From Betaproteobacteria bacterium TMED82 (GTDB taxonomy: Bacteria > Pseudomonadota > Gammaproteobacteria > Burkholderiales > Burkholderiaceae_A), in assembly GCA_002170395.1 (NCBI GenBank), contig NHEJ01000007.1:43955-107954 (forward strand): DNA of 64,000 nucleotides, written 5' to 3'. The notes under the pieces were generated by a model that searched no databases, was not told the origin of the DNA, and worked only from the letters and a program-made list of their open reading frames with translations. The translations under genes and the position numbers were made by a program. Positions 17,231 to 26,586 of this stretch are shown here, piece by piece; positions within the stretch are counted from its first letter, which is position 1, and every line of letters starts with the position of its first letter.

Positions 17231-18800
17231 TTGTGTTTAGTGCAGTTAAAGAGGTAGTTGGAACATCTTTCGAATAATGCAGTCCGCGGCTTTCTCTTCT
17301 TTTGAGTGCGCTTAGAACTATGATTTCGGCACAAAGAGTAAGATTTCTAAGTTCAAGGAGATCTCTGCTAATTCTGTAAAGAGAATAATAGCTATCTATC
17401 TCCCTTTTAATCTCACCAATTTTCTTAAGGGCTTTTTTAAGTCGTATGTCGGATCTTACAATACCAACATAGCTTGACATTATTGATCTTAATTCTTCCC
17501 AGTTATGGGAGATTTCCTTGGTCTGTCGAGTTTGATCAACTTTTATATTATTCCATTCAGTATTAATTTTTTCTTTGGAAGTAATTGACTGAGATATAAT
17601 TTGTTTCGCCGCTAATCGACCGATAACAACACATTCCAATAATGAGTTACTAGCTAGTCTGTTTGCACCATGTAGTCCTGTACATGCATTTTCACCAACA
17701 GCAAATAGATTTGAAATTTCTGTTCGCCCGTTTACATCAGTGATTATCCCGCCGCATGAATAGTGAGCAGCAGGGACAACTGGTATTCGCTGAGAACTTA
17801 TGTCTATTCCCAATTTTAAACACCTAGATTTTATTGTGGGGAAGTTTTCATCTATGACTTCCTGCTCAATCATCGTTGCGTTCAAGTAAACATTTTCAAT
17901 TTCATATTTTTTCATTTCTGCATCTATTGATCTTGCAACAATATCACGCGGTGCAAGTTCACCTTTTGCATCATACTTCCTCATAAACTTTTCTCCTGAC
18001 GGAAGTTCTAGAGTTGCACCAGCGCCCCTAAGTGCCTCTGAAATAAGAAAGCTTCTATCATCAGGGTGATAAAGACATGTAGGGTGAAATTGTATAAATT
18101 CCATATCTGAAACTCTACAACCAGCTCTCCATGCCAAGGCAATTCCGTCACCCGTTGCCGTATCCGGGTTCGACGTGTATCGATAAACTTTACCTACCCC
18201 TCCTGTAGCGAGCACAGTCGAAGAGGACTCCAGATGAAAAATTTCGTTTTTTATGATGTCCAAAAAGCAAACACCGACAACTGCAGTAGATTGACGGGCT
18301 TTTTTATTAGTAATTAAGTCAATTGCCATCCAGTTGGTCTGAATTTCTATGTTAGGATTTTGCCTAGCTTGATGCAGTAATACGTCCAAAATTGCTTTAC
18401 CAGTTGAATCAGCGACGTGGGCAATTCTTGCTCTACTATGTCCTCCTTCCCGAATAAGGTGTAGCTCGCTTTTTTTTTGTTTGTTCTGATTGAATACAAC
18501 ACCTTTGTTAAGTAACCAATCGATCGCACCATGACCTGATTCAGCGACCAATCTAGCTACACTGGGCTCTACAAGCCCCTTTCCCGCATCAATTGTATCT
18601 TTAATGTGAGTGGAGATGCTGATTTCATCACTCAAAACGCTTACAATTCCACCTTGAGCCCATGCAGTCGCGGACAAATATAAATCTTTCTTGGAGACAA
18701 TAAGTACTTTTTTTTCTTTTGCCAATTCTAGTGCTACAGTTAACCCTGCTAGCCCACACCCTATAACAATAATTGGGGAACAACTTTTTTTTTCTACCAT
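17199..18800 (-). CDS. nadB: L-aspartate oxidase
   Basis: NadB oxidises aspartate to iminoaspartate for NadA. The 533 residues carry the FAD motif VIGCGLAGLTVALELA, the WAQGGIVSVL and GGHSRARIAHVADSTG active-site segments, and VLATGGVGKVYRYTSNPDTATGDGIAL. FIQFHPTCL, PAAHYSCGGI and GLHGANRLASNSLLECVV follow, and a helical C-terminus completes the family's normal length. It converges on the glycosyltransferase gene with a 32-base overlap of coding ends, and overlaps the sugar-phosphate transferase gene by 7 bases upstream. It may therefore be transcribed with the polysaccharide genes. Confidence 0.96.
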   Translation of the reverse strand: MVEKKSCSPIIVIGCGLAGLTVALELAKEKKVLIVSKKDLYLSATAWAQGGIVSVLSDEISISTHIKDTIDAGKGLVEPSVARLVAESGHGAIDWLLNKGVVFNQNKQKKSELHLIREGGHSRARIAHVADSTGKAILDVLLHQARQNPNIEIQTNWMAIDLITNKKARQSTAVVGVCFLDIIKNEIFHLESSSTVLATGGVGKVYRYTSNPDTATGDGIALAWRAGCRVSDMEFIQFHPTCLYHPDDRSFLISEALRGAGATLELPSGEKFMRKYDAKGELAPRDIVARSIDAEMKKYEIENVYLNATMIEQEVIDENFPTIKSRCLKLGIDISSQRIPVVPAAHYSCGGIITDVNGRTEISNLFAVGENACTGLHGANRLASNSLLECVVIGRLAAKQIISQSITSKEKINTEWNNIKVDQTRQTKEISHNWEELRSIMSSYVGIVRSDIRLKKALKKIGEIKREIDSYYSLYRISRDLLELRNLTLCAEIIVLSALKRRESRGLHYSKDVPTTSLTALNTIIAPYDVRDS

Positions 18801-20209
18801 GCTTGTTTACTAAAAAATATTTTTATAGAAGTTGTTAACAAAATTCGAATGTCAAACCATAACGACCAGTTTTCAATGTAAAAAAGATCATGTTGCAGCC
18901 TTCTGTTGATATCATCGATTGATTTTACCTCTCCCCGCAGATCGTTAACCTGAGCCCAACCTGTAATTCCTGGCTTTACTTTATATCTGAGGACATAACC
19001 TTCTATTTTTTTTTTAAACTCATCCTCTTGTTTCAAAGCATGCGGCCTGGGACCAACTAAACTCATTCTACCTTGCAAAACATTAATAATTTGAGGGAGT
19101 TCGTCTAAAGATGTTTTACGCAGCCATTTACCAACTTTTGTGAATCTAACATCATTTGGTATTGCCTGCGTTATCTGATCACCCGCCTCTTTATGAACCT
19201 TCATTGTCCTAAACTTATAAATTGTGAAAATTTTACCGTCCCAGCCAATTCTCTTTTGTAAAAAAATTATCGGCTGACCACTAGTCAAGAGCAATAGAAA
19301 TGAAATGATAACTAGTAGAGGGCTAGAGATGATCAAGAAAATACTTCCTAGAATTTTGTCTTCAAGCATTTTTATTATTTTATTTAAGCCGACCATCTTG
19401 TTTACACTGATATCAATCATTGGAAACCCCAGAAATTCTGTCACTGAGTGATTAAGCAAGCTGAGTCCGAATAAGTCTGGAATAAGACGCACTGAAACAT
19501 TATTTGCACAAGATATTCTTAAAACTTCATGTATCCTTTGACCTGCGCTAAGTGGCAGGGCAACCCAAATTTCTTCTATCTCAGTTTTGGAAATTGATGC
19601 TAGCTTTTCTTTGCCGCCTATAACTTTAAGATTAGAAATGGTGTTACCGTGTAGCTGTCTGTTATCGTCAAGAAGGCTCATCACAATAAAACCGCTTTCA
19701 GGACTTTTCAGCAATTGATTAACTATGGATTTACCCAAGCGCCCTGCACCATAAATAATAATTTTTTTTTGATTCACCCCTTTTTTTCTAAGGTGACGAA
19801 CTGCTGTAAACACTATTACTCTGCAAGCAATAATTAATAAAAGACTTAATATTAACCAAATTAGTAGAGCTTCAATCGAAATGATTAAATCTAAGTCAAT
19901 CACTAGCCAAACTAAAATTGTGAATCCAGACGATATAGCAAATGCTATAAAAAGACGGCTAAACTGATCGGAATAGGGTCTCCCGCGCCAACTTCTGTAA
20001 ACTTGAGATTCTTTGAAAGTAATTAGGCAAATTAAAGACTTAATCAAGAGCAGAGCTAGAGCATTCTTAAGCTGCAATCCACTTGAAGAAAATAAGTAGA
20101 CTGTCACAAATAAACCCACAGTTATAGATGAAATGTCAATGATTCGACTGAAGACCTCAAAAAGTCCAGCGTATTCCTTCGTAATAAATCTATTTGGTTT
20201 CTTAATCAA
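18794..20209 (-). CDS. Undecaprenyl-phosphate sugar-1-phosphate transferase, WcaJ/WbaP type
   Basis: This membrane enzyme starts a polysaccharide by moving a hexose-1-phosphate from a nucleotide sugar to undecaprenyl phosphate. The 471 residues contain four or five N-terminal membrane segments and a central Rossmann-like domain (IIIYGAGRLGKSIVNQLL, about residues 148-165). A further membrane hairpin follows, then the catalytic domain with KFRTMKVH, TKVGKWLRKTSLDELPQ, GRMSLVGPRPHA and YKVKPGITGWAQV. The likely donor is UDP-glucose or UDP-galactose. It lies between nadB and a GT4 gene in the leftward glycan operon that ends with nadB. Confidence 0.93.
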   Translation of the reverse strand: MIKKPNRFITKEYAGLFEVFSRIIDISSITVGLFVTVYLFSSSGLQLKNALALLLIKSLICLITFKESQVYRSWRGRPYSDQFSRLFIAFAISSGFTILVWLVIDLDLIISIEALLIWLILSLLLIIACRVIVFTAVRHLRKKGVNQKKIIIYGAGRLGKSIVNQLLKSPESGFIVMSLLDDNRQLHGNTISNLKVIGGKEKLASISKTEIEEIWVALPLSAGQRIHEVLRISCANNVSVRLIPDLFGLSLLNHSVTEFLGFPMIDISVNKMVGLNKIIKMLEDKILGSIFLIISSPLLVIISFLLLLTSGQPIIFLQKRIGWDGKIFTIYKFRTMKVHKEAGDQITQAIPNDVRFTKVGKWLRKTSLDELPQIINVLQGRMSLVGPRPHALKQEDEFKKKIEGYVLRYKVKPGITGWAQVNDLRGEVKSIDDINRRLQHDLFYIENWSLWFDIRILLTTSIKIFFSKQAW

Positions 20210-20210
20210 G

Positions 20211-21317
20211 TCAATTTAAGAGTTCAGCAACTTCTGCCAAAAACTTTTTATCAAAAAATTCTTGAGAAAATTGTAAAGCATTTTTTTTACAATCGATAGG
20301 GTTAAAATTCATTTTTGAGAACTTTTCAATTAGTTTTGCTAGTTCCTTTGGACACTCAGTGTTGAATAGTAATCCAGTTCCTGTTTTTTCCCTATCTATA
20401 TCTATCACCGTTTCGCTGGCTCCTCCTTCCCTAAAAGCTAACACGGGAATTCCACAGGCTTGAGATTCAACCACAGAGATTCCAAAATCCTCTTTGGAAG
20501 CTTGAATCAAACCCTTCGATCCAAGCATTAATTTTATTTTCTCATCATCACTAAGGTAACCAAGGAAGGCTACATTCTTTGGCGCTATCCGTTTTAAATA
20601 GTCTAGTTCGGGACCGCTACCCGCTATGAATAATTTTTTACTTGGTAAATGAGTAAAGGCTCTTATTATTAAATCTACTTTCTTATAGGGCACCAATCTG
20701 CAGATTGATACGAATCCCCCATGTGCCTCGAAATCTTTTATTTTTGGAATGTATACAGGGGGATAAACTACTGAAGAATCCTCATGCCAACATTTTTTTA
20801 TTCTACGTTGAACAAACTTACTGTTCGCAAGAATCTTATTCGGACGTCTCGAGGCTTTTTTATCCCATTCTCTTAAATTGTGAATTTGTCTTTGTATTAC
20901 TTTACTTAAGACTGTGGGAAAGCTATGGTTTTTCAGATACTCCATCTCCATATCCCAAGCCCATCTCATGGGAGTATGAACATATGCAAGGTGTTTACAT
21001 GAGATTTTTTTTTTTACAATACCATGAGAAAAAGCCCACGAGCTACTTATAATTAAATCATAGGTTTTTAGCTCTAGCTGCTCTATTGCTCTTGGCATTA
21101 GCCAAGCAAATAACCTGTAGTTATCAGTTACCGTAGGAAGATATTGTACGAAACTTGTTTTTATAGGGTGTTTTGTGGGTACAGATATCACATTTGAATT
21201 TCTTTGTTTTAAAAGTGTGTAAACCTGAGCATTTGGAAAATGATAAAGAATTCTTTCTAAAACTCGTTCAGCACCGGCTCTCGTGACAAGCCAGTCATGG
21301 ACGATAGCCACTCGCAT
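20211..21317 (-). CDS. GT4-family glycosyltransferase (WbaZ-like)
   Basis: The 368-residue protein starts MRVAIVHDWLVTRAGAERVL, the pattern of mannosyl- and rhamnosyltransferases related to WbaZ. It carries VHTPMRWAWDMEMEYL, YPPVYIPK, FVSICRLVPYKKVDLIIRAF and the donor motif KEDFGISVVESQACGIP. I use the ATG at 21317. It lies one base after the TAA of the upstream epimerase gene and about 8 bases after an AGG. An in-frame GTG at 21326 would overlap that gene. With gmd and rmd next door it probably transfers a mannose- or D-rhamnose-type sugar. Confidence 0.87.
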   Translation of the reverse strand: MRVAIVHDWLVTRAGAERVLERILYHFPNAQVYTLLKQRNSNVISVPTKHPIKTSFVQYLPTVTDNYRLFAWLMPRAIEQLELKTYDLIISSSWAFSHGIVKKKISCKHLAYVHTPMRWAWDMEMEYLKNHSFPTVLSKVIQRQIHNLREWDKKASRRPNKILANSKFVQRRIKKCWHEDSSVVYPPVYIPKIKDFEAHGGFVSICRLVPYKKVDLIIRAFTHLPSKKLFIAGSGPELDYLKRIAPKNVAFLGYLSDDEKIKLMLGSKGLIQASKEDFGISVVESQACGIPVLAFREGGASETVIDIDREKTGTGLLFNTECPKELAKLIEKFSKMNFNPIDCKKNALQFSQEFFDKKFLAEVAELLN

Positions 21318-21318
21318 T

Positions 21319-22200
21319 TTAGGCACCTGAGCTCAATAAATGATCATAATCATTACTAAGCATCAACGATAGCGTTTGCTCTAAGGGAATAAAGTTTACA
21401 AACTTCCCATGTTTTTTTAAGAACGAATAAAGCTTGCTGGGATCACCTTTTAAAACTTTTCTCTCTTTTTGTCTGATGAATTTACTTTCCATCTCTAGCG
21501 AAGGAAAATGACCAGTCATATTTTCGATCTTTTTTATAATTACTTCGAGATTATATGTTTTTCCAGTACAAATATTAAAAATCTCAGTTGGAGTATCAAT
21601 TTCAATTAAAGATCTTAAAACGTAAGTTACCCATCGTATATCATTGAACTCCCGCTCAACATTTAGATTTCCCAGTTTTAAAGTTGGTAACTTTTTCTTA
21701 AATGAATTAATCAATTTTGGGATAAAGAAAGAATTATCTTGGCCAATGCCTGTACAGTTAAATAAACGAAGAATCACCACGTCAGAGGTCATGGCGGAGG
21801 TTTTGCATATATACTCCATTGCTAATTTACTAGTTGCATAATGCCCCTCGGGCTGCAATTTATGATTTTCACTCACTTGAAGACTAGAATTGCTATAAAC
21901 ATGCCCGGTACTGGCGATAAAAATTTTTTTATTTTTAAAAAATTGTTCGATTCCTGATATTAAATTTTGACTTCCTATTACGTTGTTAAAATAAAAATCT
22001 TCTGCTTTATGATTAAGTTGATGACTTAACCCCGCTAAATGAACAACTTGATCAAACTCACTTTCTCTCAGCTCTTGAGCGAGAGATTTCTGGTCTAAAA
22101 GATTTGATTTTAAGGGAATTGGACAATGCCCACTTTTCGCCAATTCATTGGAGAGATGTTTGCCGATAAATCCATTGGATCCCGTAATTAAAATTTTCAT
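21319..22200 (-). CDS. rmd: GDP-4-dehydro-6-deoxymannose reductase-like epimerase/dehydratase
   Basis: The 293-residue short-chain dehydrogenase-type protein begins with a GxxGxxG nucleotide motif ([14 protein letters not shown]). It has [10 protein letters not shown] and the catalytic YATSK, then [19 protein letters not shown], close to the RxFNHTGPGQ segment of Rmd. Rmd reduces the product of Gmd to GDP-D-rhamnose. The gene overlaps gmd by 4 bases, so the two are coupled. Fcl-type GDP-fucose synthase is less likely, given its different length and motif, but GDP-6-deoxytalose synthesis cannot be excluded. Confidence 0.75.
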   Translation of the reverse strand: MKILITGSNGFIGKHLSNELAKSGHCPIPLKSNLLDQKSLAQELRESEFDQVVHLAGLSHQLNHKAEDFYFNNVIGSQNLISGIEQFFKNKKIFIASTGHVYSNSSLQVSENHKLQPEGHYATSKLAMEYICKTSAMTSDVVILRLFNCTGIGQDNSFFIPKLINSFKKKLPTLKLGNLNVEREFNDIRWVTYVLRSLIEIDTPTEIFNICTGKTYNLEVIIKKIENMTGHFPSLEMESKFIRQKERKVLKGDPSKLYSFLKKHGKFVNFIPLEQTLSLMLSNDYDHLLSSGA

Positions 22201-23228
22201 CTTTGAAGTGTTAACCTCTCAATATCTCTTTCGACCATCATCTTTGCAAGGTCTTCAAGATTTGTTTTGGGTTCCCAATTAAGATCGGCTCTTGCAAGAC
22301 TTGCATCCCCAAGTAATGAATCTACCTCAGCAGGCCTGTAGAACTGACTGCTTACCTCTAAAACAATTTCTCCAGTTCTTTTGTTGATAGCATATTCTTT
22401 ATCTTTTGCTCCAAAAAATTCAATATCCATTCCTGCTGCTCTAAAAGCCAATTTAGCAAAATTTCTGATGGTTTCGTTTTTACCAGTAGCAAGAACATAT
22501 GACTTAGGCTCTTTGGCTTGAAGCATTTTCCACATTCCTACAACGTAATCTTTTGCATAGCCCCAGTCCCTTTTAGCATCTAAATTACCCAGTATTAATT
22601 TCTTTTGCATATTTAATTTGATACCAGAAACTGCCTTAGAGATTTTACGAGTTACGAATTCTTCTCCCCTCAAAGGACTTTCGTGATTAAAAAGAATTCC
22701 GGCAGCACCAAATATATTATAACTTTCGCGGTAGTTTACAGTAATCCAGTGAGCATATAACTTGGATACTGCGTAGGGACTTCTGGGATAAAAAGGAGTT
22801 TTTTCATTTTGCATATCTGCTTGAACCTTGCCATACATTTCAGAGGTGCTAGCTTGATAAAATTTAATACTTGGATTTACTAGTCTTATAGCCTCTAAAA
22901 TATTTAGTGTTCCTATCGCATTTATTTGACTTGTGGCAGATGGATTTGAAAAGCTTGAAGTGACAAAGCTTTGAGCAGCTAAGTTATAAATTTCAGTTGG
23001 TTCAAATTTATTTAGTAAAACGACCATACCATTTGAGTCTGTAACATCATTCTCTTCTAATGTTACGTTGGGGTGAGCTAGTAATTTTAGTTCTTTTAAT
23101 CGCCATAAATTCAATGTACTAGATCTTCTGTAACACCCGATGACTTCATAATTCTTTTCTAGTAAATATTGGCAGAGGTAAGCTCCATCTTGCCCAGTAA
23201 TTCCAGTAATAATTGCTTTTTTTCCCAA
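22197..23228 (-). CDS. gmd: GDP-mannose 4,6-dehydratase
   Basis: Gmd converts GDP-mannose to GDP-4-dehydro-6-deoxymannose, the branch point to D-rhamnose, L-fucose and perosamine. The 343 residues show [49 protein letters not shown], the catalytic [26 protein letters not shown] and [11 protein letters not shown], all textbook for the family. It is the first gene of the leftward glycan operon and is divergent from wzm, with 35 bases between. GDP-mannose synthesis genes are not in the window. Confidence 0.96.
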   Translation of the reverse strand: MGKKAIITGITGQDGAYLCQYLLEKNYEVIGCYRRSSTLNLWRLKELKLLAHPNVTLEENDVTDSNGMVVLLNKFEPTEIYNLAAQSFVTSSFSNPSATSQINAIGTLNILEAIRLVNPSIKFYQASTSEMYGKVQADMQNEKTPFYPRSPYAVSKLYAHWITVNYRESYNIFGAAGILFNHESPLRGEEFVTRKISKAVSGIKLNMQKKLILGNLDAKRDWGYAKDYVVGMWKMLQAKEPKSYVLATGKNETIRNFAKLAFRAAGMDIEFFGAKDKEYAINKRTGEIVLEVSSQFYRPAEVDSLLGDASLARADLNWEPKTNLEDLAKMMVERDIERLTLQR

Positions 23229-23263
23229 AATTAATTTCCTATTAAAAAAATAGTCTGTAGCTA

Positions 23264-24070
23264 TTGATTATAAAAATATTTACTATCTTATTAATGAATG
23301 TGTCTTTCTTGCTTAATATGACCCGCCAAGATTTTAGAGATCGGTACGCCGGTTCTGTGGTTGGTGTAGCATGGGCAGTAATAAATCCTTTGATTATGAT
23401 ACTGTTATATCTTATTATCTTCTCGGAAATAATGGGTGCAAAATTACCAGGAAATTCATCTTTAGATAGTTTTAGCACTTATTTAATTTCAGGGTTACTA
23501 CCTTGGTTTGCTTTCTCCAACACATTTTTAAGAACCACTACGGTCTTTCAAGATAAAAAACACATAGTATCAAAGGTAAGGGTGAACTTGTATATTTTTC
23601 CAGCTTACATCGTTTTGTCAGAGTCATTAACTTTTGCCGTTTCAATTTCATTGTTTATTTTACTCTACAACACATTTTTAAATGGTAGCTTGTCGTTAAT
23701 TTTGTTAGTTTTTATTCTGTTAGTTTTTTTTTTACAGCAGATATTTGCGCTAGCAATTGGCCTCATGTTCTCAATCTTTAATGTATTTTTCAGAGATATA
23801 AAAGAGTTTGTGACAATTTTTTTAAATATATGGTTTTGGTTTACTCCCATCATTTGGGTGCCATCAATTGCGCCTATTTGGTTGCAAAAAATACAAGAAG
23901 TTTTTAATCCAGCATATTGGTTCATATCAAGCTATCAAAATATTTTTGTTTACGGAAAAACTCCAGAACTGAGTCACTTAATGCTACTTATCCTATGCTT
24001 CCTTTTTTTTGCAACCATAAGTCTGTTATTGTTAAATTTTTTTGAAAGAGAAGTTCGAGATGGTATTTGA
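23264..24070 (+). CDS. wzm: Polysaccharide ABC exporter, permease subunit (Wzm type)
   Basis: The protein of about 268 residues has six membrane segments and the ABC-2 family N-terminal motif [25 protein letters not shown]. With the downstream ATPase it would carry undecaprenyl-linked glycan across the inner membrane. The frame opens with a TTG at 23264. An ATG at 23294 is an alternative that still leaves the conserved amphipathic helix intact. wzt starts 32 bases downstream. The gene reads away from gmd, so the divergent 35-base gap and the 5' ends must hold both promoters. Confidence 0.92.
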   Translation: MIIKIFTILLMNVSFLLNMTRQDFRDRYAGSVVGVAWAVINPLIMILLYLIIFSEIMGAKLPGNSSLDSFSTYLISGLLPWFAFSNTFLRTTTVFQDKKHIVSKVRVNLYIFPAYIVLSESLTFAVSISLFILLYNTFLNGSLSLILLVFILLVFFLQQIFALAIGLMFSIFNVFFRDIKEFVTIFLNIWFWFTPIIWVPSIAPIWLQKIQEVFNPAYWFISSYQNIFVYGKTPELSHLMLLILCFLFFATISLLLLNFFEREVRDGI

Positions 24071-24102
24071 TCTGAAAAACACCATGGATATTAGAATAAG
24101 TT

Positions 24103-25296
24103 GTGCTTAAAGTAAAAAAACTCTACAAAAGTTTTCGACTCTACAAAAAACCATCAGACCGAATTTTTGAGGTGCTTTTTAATTCAAAGAGGCATACAAA
24201 TTGTGAGGTTCTGAAAAATATTAATTTTAGATTAGGACCTGGTGAGTCTTTAGGGGTAATCGGGCCAAATGGGGCTGGGAAATCCACACTACTAAAGCTT
24301 ATCGTCGGAATTCTTTTGCCTGACTCTGGGCAAATAGATACCAGTGGAAGGATTGCTGGGTTGGTTGAGCTGGGTACTGGCTTTAATCCTGAACTAACTG
24401 GTTTAGAAAACGTAAAAAATAATGCTCTTTTATTAGGGATGTCGGCGAACGAGTTGAACTCAAAATTAGACAATATCCTAGATTTTGCTGAACTTGGACC
24501 GTATATTCAGAATCCTTTAAAAACATATTCTTCAGGGATGGTTATGAGATTAGCTTTTGCCACTGCAGTCCATTCAGATCCTGAATGCTTTGTTGTTGAT
24601 GAAGCTTTATCGGTTGGGGACTCTTATTTTCAGCAAAAATGTATTCGCAAGATAATGGATTTCAGGTCAAAGGGAGGTTCTTTACTCTTTGTATCCCATG
24701 ATCTAAATGCAGTGAAGTTACTGTGCTCAAATGTACTAGTTTTAGATGAAGGGGAGGTTGTAGCTTATGAAAACCCTGAGGGAGCAGTAAATTTTTACAA
24801 CAAATTAATTTCAAGATATAAACCTTCAGTCCAAGATTCAGAACGAAATGTATCGTGTGGATATGGCACTTTACGTGCGATAATTACGGAAGTGTCCATG
24901 AACGGGCTTACGGATAACAATCTAAAATTTACCTCTGGACAACATGTTACTTTAAAAATTAAAATTAGATGTAACGACGACATCAGAGATTTTGTTATTG
25001 GTTTCATGATTCGGGATCGATTTGGGCAAGATATTTTTGGAACCAATACCTACCTGAGCGAAATTGACCTGTCTCCCAAAAAGGGAGCGGCGCTCGACGT
25101 CGATTGGAATTTTGATTTAAATATTGGGGTTGGCGGCTACTCTTTGTCTGTAGCACTGCATAGAGGCCCGGATCACACTGTTGAATGTTTACATTGGCAG
25201 GATGCGGCAATGATGTTTGAAATTACAGGGTTCTCTGGTAATGCTTTCGCTGGTTTGTGTCGATTGGAGCCAACATTTAATGTTCAGATTAGTTAG
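24103..25296 (+). CDS. wzt: Polysaccharide ABC exporter, ATPase with C-terminal carbohydrate-binding domain (Wzt type)
   Basis: Residues 1 to about 235 form an ABC ATPase with Walker A GPNGAGKSTLL, signature YSSGMVMRLAFA, Walker B CFVVDEAL and switch His in FVSHD. Residues from about 255 to 397 form an extra beta-rich domain like the one that lets the O8/O9a Wzt recognise the capped end of its glycan. The start is a GTG at 24103. An in-frame stop lies just upstream, so no longer form exists. It is followed after 21 bases by a coiled-coil methyltransferase, a plausible capping enzyme. Confidence 0.92.
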   Translation: MLKVKKLYKSFRLYKKPSDRIFEVLFNSKRHTNCEVLKNINFRLGPGESLGVIGPNGAGKSTLLKLIVGILLPDSGQIDTSGRIAGLVELGTGFNPELTGLENVKNNALLLGMSANELNSKLDNILDFAELGPYIQNPLKTYSSGMVMRLAFATAVHSDPECFVVDEALSVGDSYFQQKCIRKIMDFRSKGGSLLFVSHDLNAVKLLCSNVLVLDEGEVVAYENPEGAVNFYNKLISRYKPSVQDSERNVSCGYGTLRAIITEVSMNGLTDNNLKFTSGQHVTLKIKIRCNDDIRDFVIGFMIRDRFGQDIFGTNTYLSEIDLSPKKGAALDVDWNFDLNIGVGGYSLSVALHRGPDHTVECLHWQDAAMMFEITGFSGNAFAGLCRLEPTFNVQIS

Positions 25297-25317
25297 TCTT
25301 AGCACTAAAATATTAAG

Positions 25318-26583
25318 ATGGAAGAATTTTTCTACAAAAGGTTTGAAGAGGGTCATCGAGGGCTCCCCGAAGAGATAAAAAAAAGGCTTGGAGTTTATAA
25401 ACCGGTTCTGTCTTTGATAAAGGAAAATTTTGGTGAAGTGAGGTTTGTGGACCTGGGCTGTGGTAGAGGCGAGTTTGTGGAAATTGCTGCAAGTCTTGGC
25501 ATTGATGGAATTGGAGTCGATTGCAATTCTGCAATGATGGATGGAAAGAAAACTGTTGGAGTGACTTTTGTTCAAGCGAATATTCAGAATTGGTTAAAAA
25601 GTCAGAATGATCAACAGTTTCATATAGTTTCTGCAATTCATGTTTTAGAGCATCTTTCTTTTGAAGATACAATTGATGTTGTTAAGGAAATCGAAAGGGT
25701 GTTGGTTCCTGGTGGGCTGGTTATTATCGAAACTCCAAATCCGGAAAATATAATTGTTGCGGGATGCAATTTTTACACCGACCCTACTCATGAAAAACCC
25801 ATCCCTCCGTCCCTGCTCTCTTACCTTTTTTCAGATGGCGATTTCAAGTGGGTGTCCGTTTGGAGGCTTAATGGTCCGCTTTTAGAAAAAGAAAAGATTA
25901 CTCTTTTAGATGTTTTAGGCGGAGTTAGTCCTGACTATTCCCTTTTAGCTCTCAAAAAAAGTTCTAACGGTAGTGGTAGCTTGGACTATAAGTTAAAAGC
26001 TTTGATTGGGAAAAGTCCTGGATATGATTTGAATCAGCTGGGGCTTTTTTTTGAGACTCGCTTTGCCAATGAATTTTCTAAATTGAAATTTACCACTTAT
26101 CAGAGCGTGAGTGCAGCAAATGAACTTTTAGATACAGTAAGCGGTGATTTTAAGAAAATTTCGGGAGATTTTAATAGACGTATTGAGCTTCTATCGAACA
26201 ACCTCGATAAAACCATTATGCAATTATCTGAAACAAATGACAGGTTGTATCGCGTAGAAGAATTGAATACGAAAGCGCAGGAGGAATTACGCCTGGTTTT
26301 GCATAGTCGTTCTTGGAAAATAACGAAACCATTGAGACTATTGAATCGTATTGGTCTTCGTATCACTCAGATAATAAAAAATTTTTTTTTTAATTTTAAA
26401 ACTTTAAGTTTGGAAGAATTTATTAGCTTATATAAAATTAAAATTATCAAAATTTTCATATCATGGAAAATGATTTCGAAGAGCTCAGATATAGCTAGTT
26501 GGGGAAATGGTTCGACGGGAGTGAGTGCCTCACGATATTTAAAAATCGTCAAAAGACACTCAAAGGAAAAAAAGAATGATTAA
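25318..26583 (+). CDS. SAM-dependent methyltransferase with coiled coil, possible glycan chain terminator
   Basis: The 421-residue protein has a class I methyltransferase domain (SAM motif FVDLGCGRGEFVEIAA at residues 43-58, HVLEHL, GGLVIIETPNPEN). A helical stretch with coiled-coil character follows (about residues 255-320), then the SRSWKITKPLRLLNRI motif seen in many O-antigen enzymes, and a basic hydrophobic tail. In ABC-dependent O antigens such as O8/O9a, a methyltransferase with a coiled coil (WbdD) caps the chain and sets its length for recognition by Wzt. The position beside a Wzt with a C-terminal extension supports that role here. The kinase domain of WbdD is absent. Methylation of an internal sugar is the alternative. 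Confidence 0.75.
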   Translation: MEEFFYKRFEEGHRGLPEEIKKRLGVYKPVLSLIKENFGEVRFVDLGCGRGEFVEIAASLGIDGIGVDCNSAMMDGKKTVGVTFVQANIQNWLKSQNDQQFHIVSAIHVLEHLSFEDTIDVVKEIERVLVPGGLVIIETPNPENIIVAGCNFYTDPTHEKPIPPSLLSYLFSDGDFKWVSVWRLNGPLLEKEKITLLDVLGGVSPDYSLLALKKSSNGSGSLDYKLKALIGKSPGYDLNQLGLFFETRFANEFSKLKFTTYQSVSAANELLDTVSGDFKKISGDFNRRIELLSNNLDKTIMQLSETNDRLYRVEELNTKAQEELRLVLHSRSWKITKPLRLLNRIGLRITQIIKNFFFNFKTLSLEEFISLYKIKIIKIFISWKMISKSSDIASWGNGSTGVSASRYLKIVKRHSKEKKND

Positions 26584-26586
26584 AGC

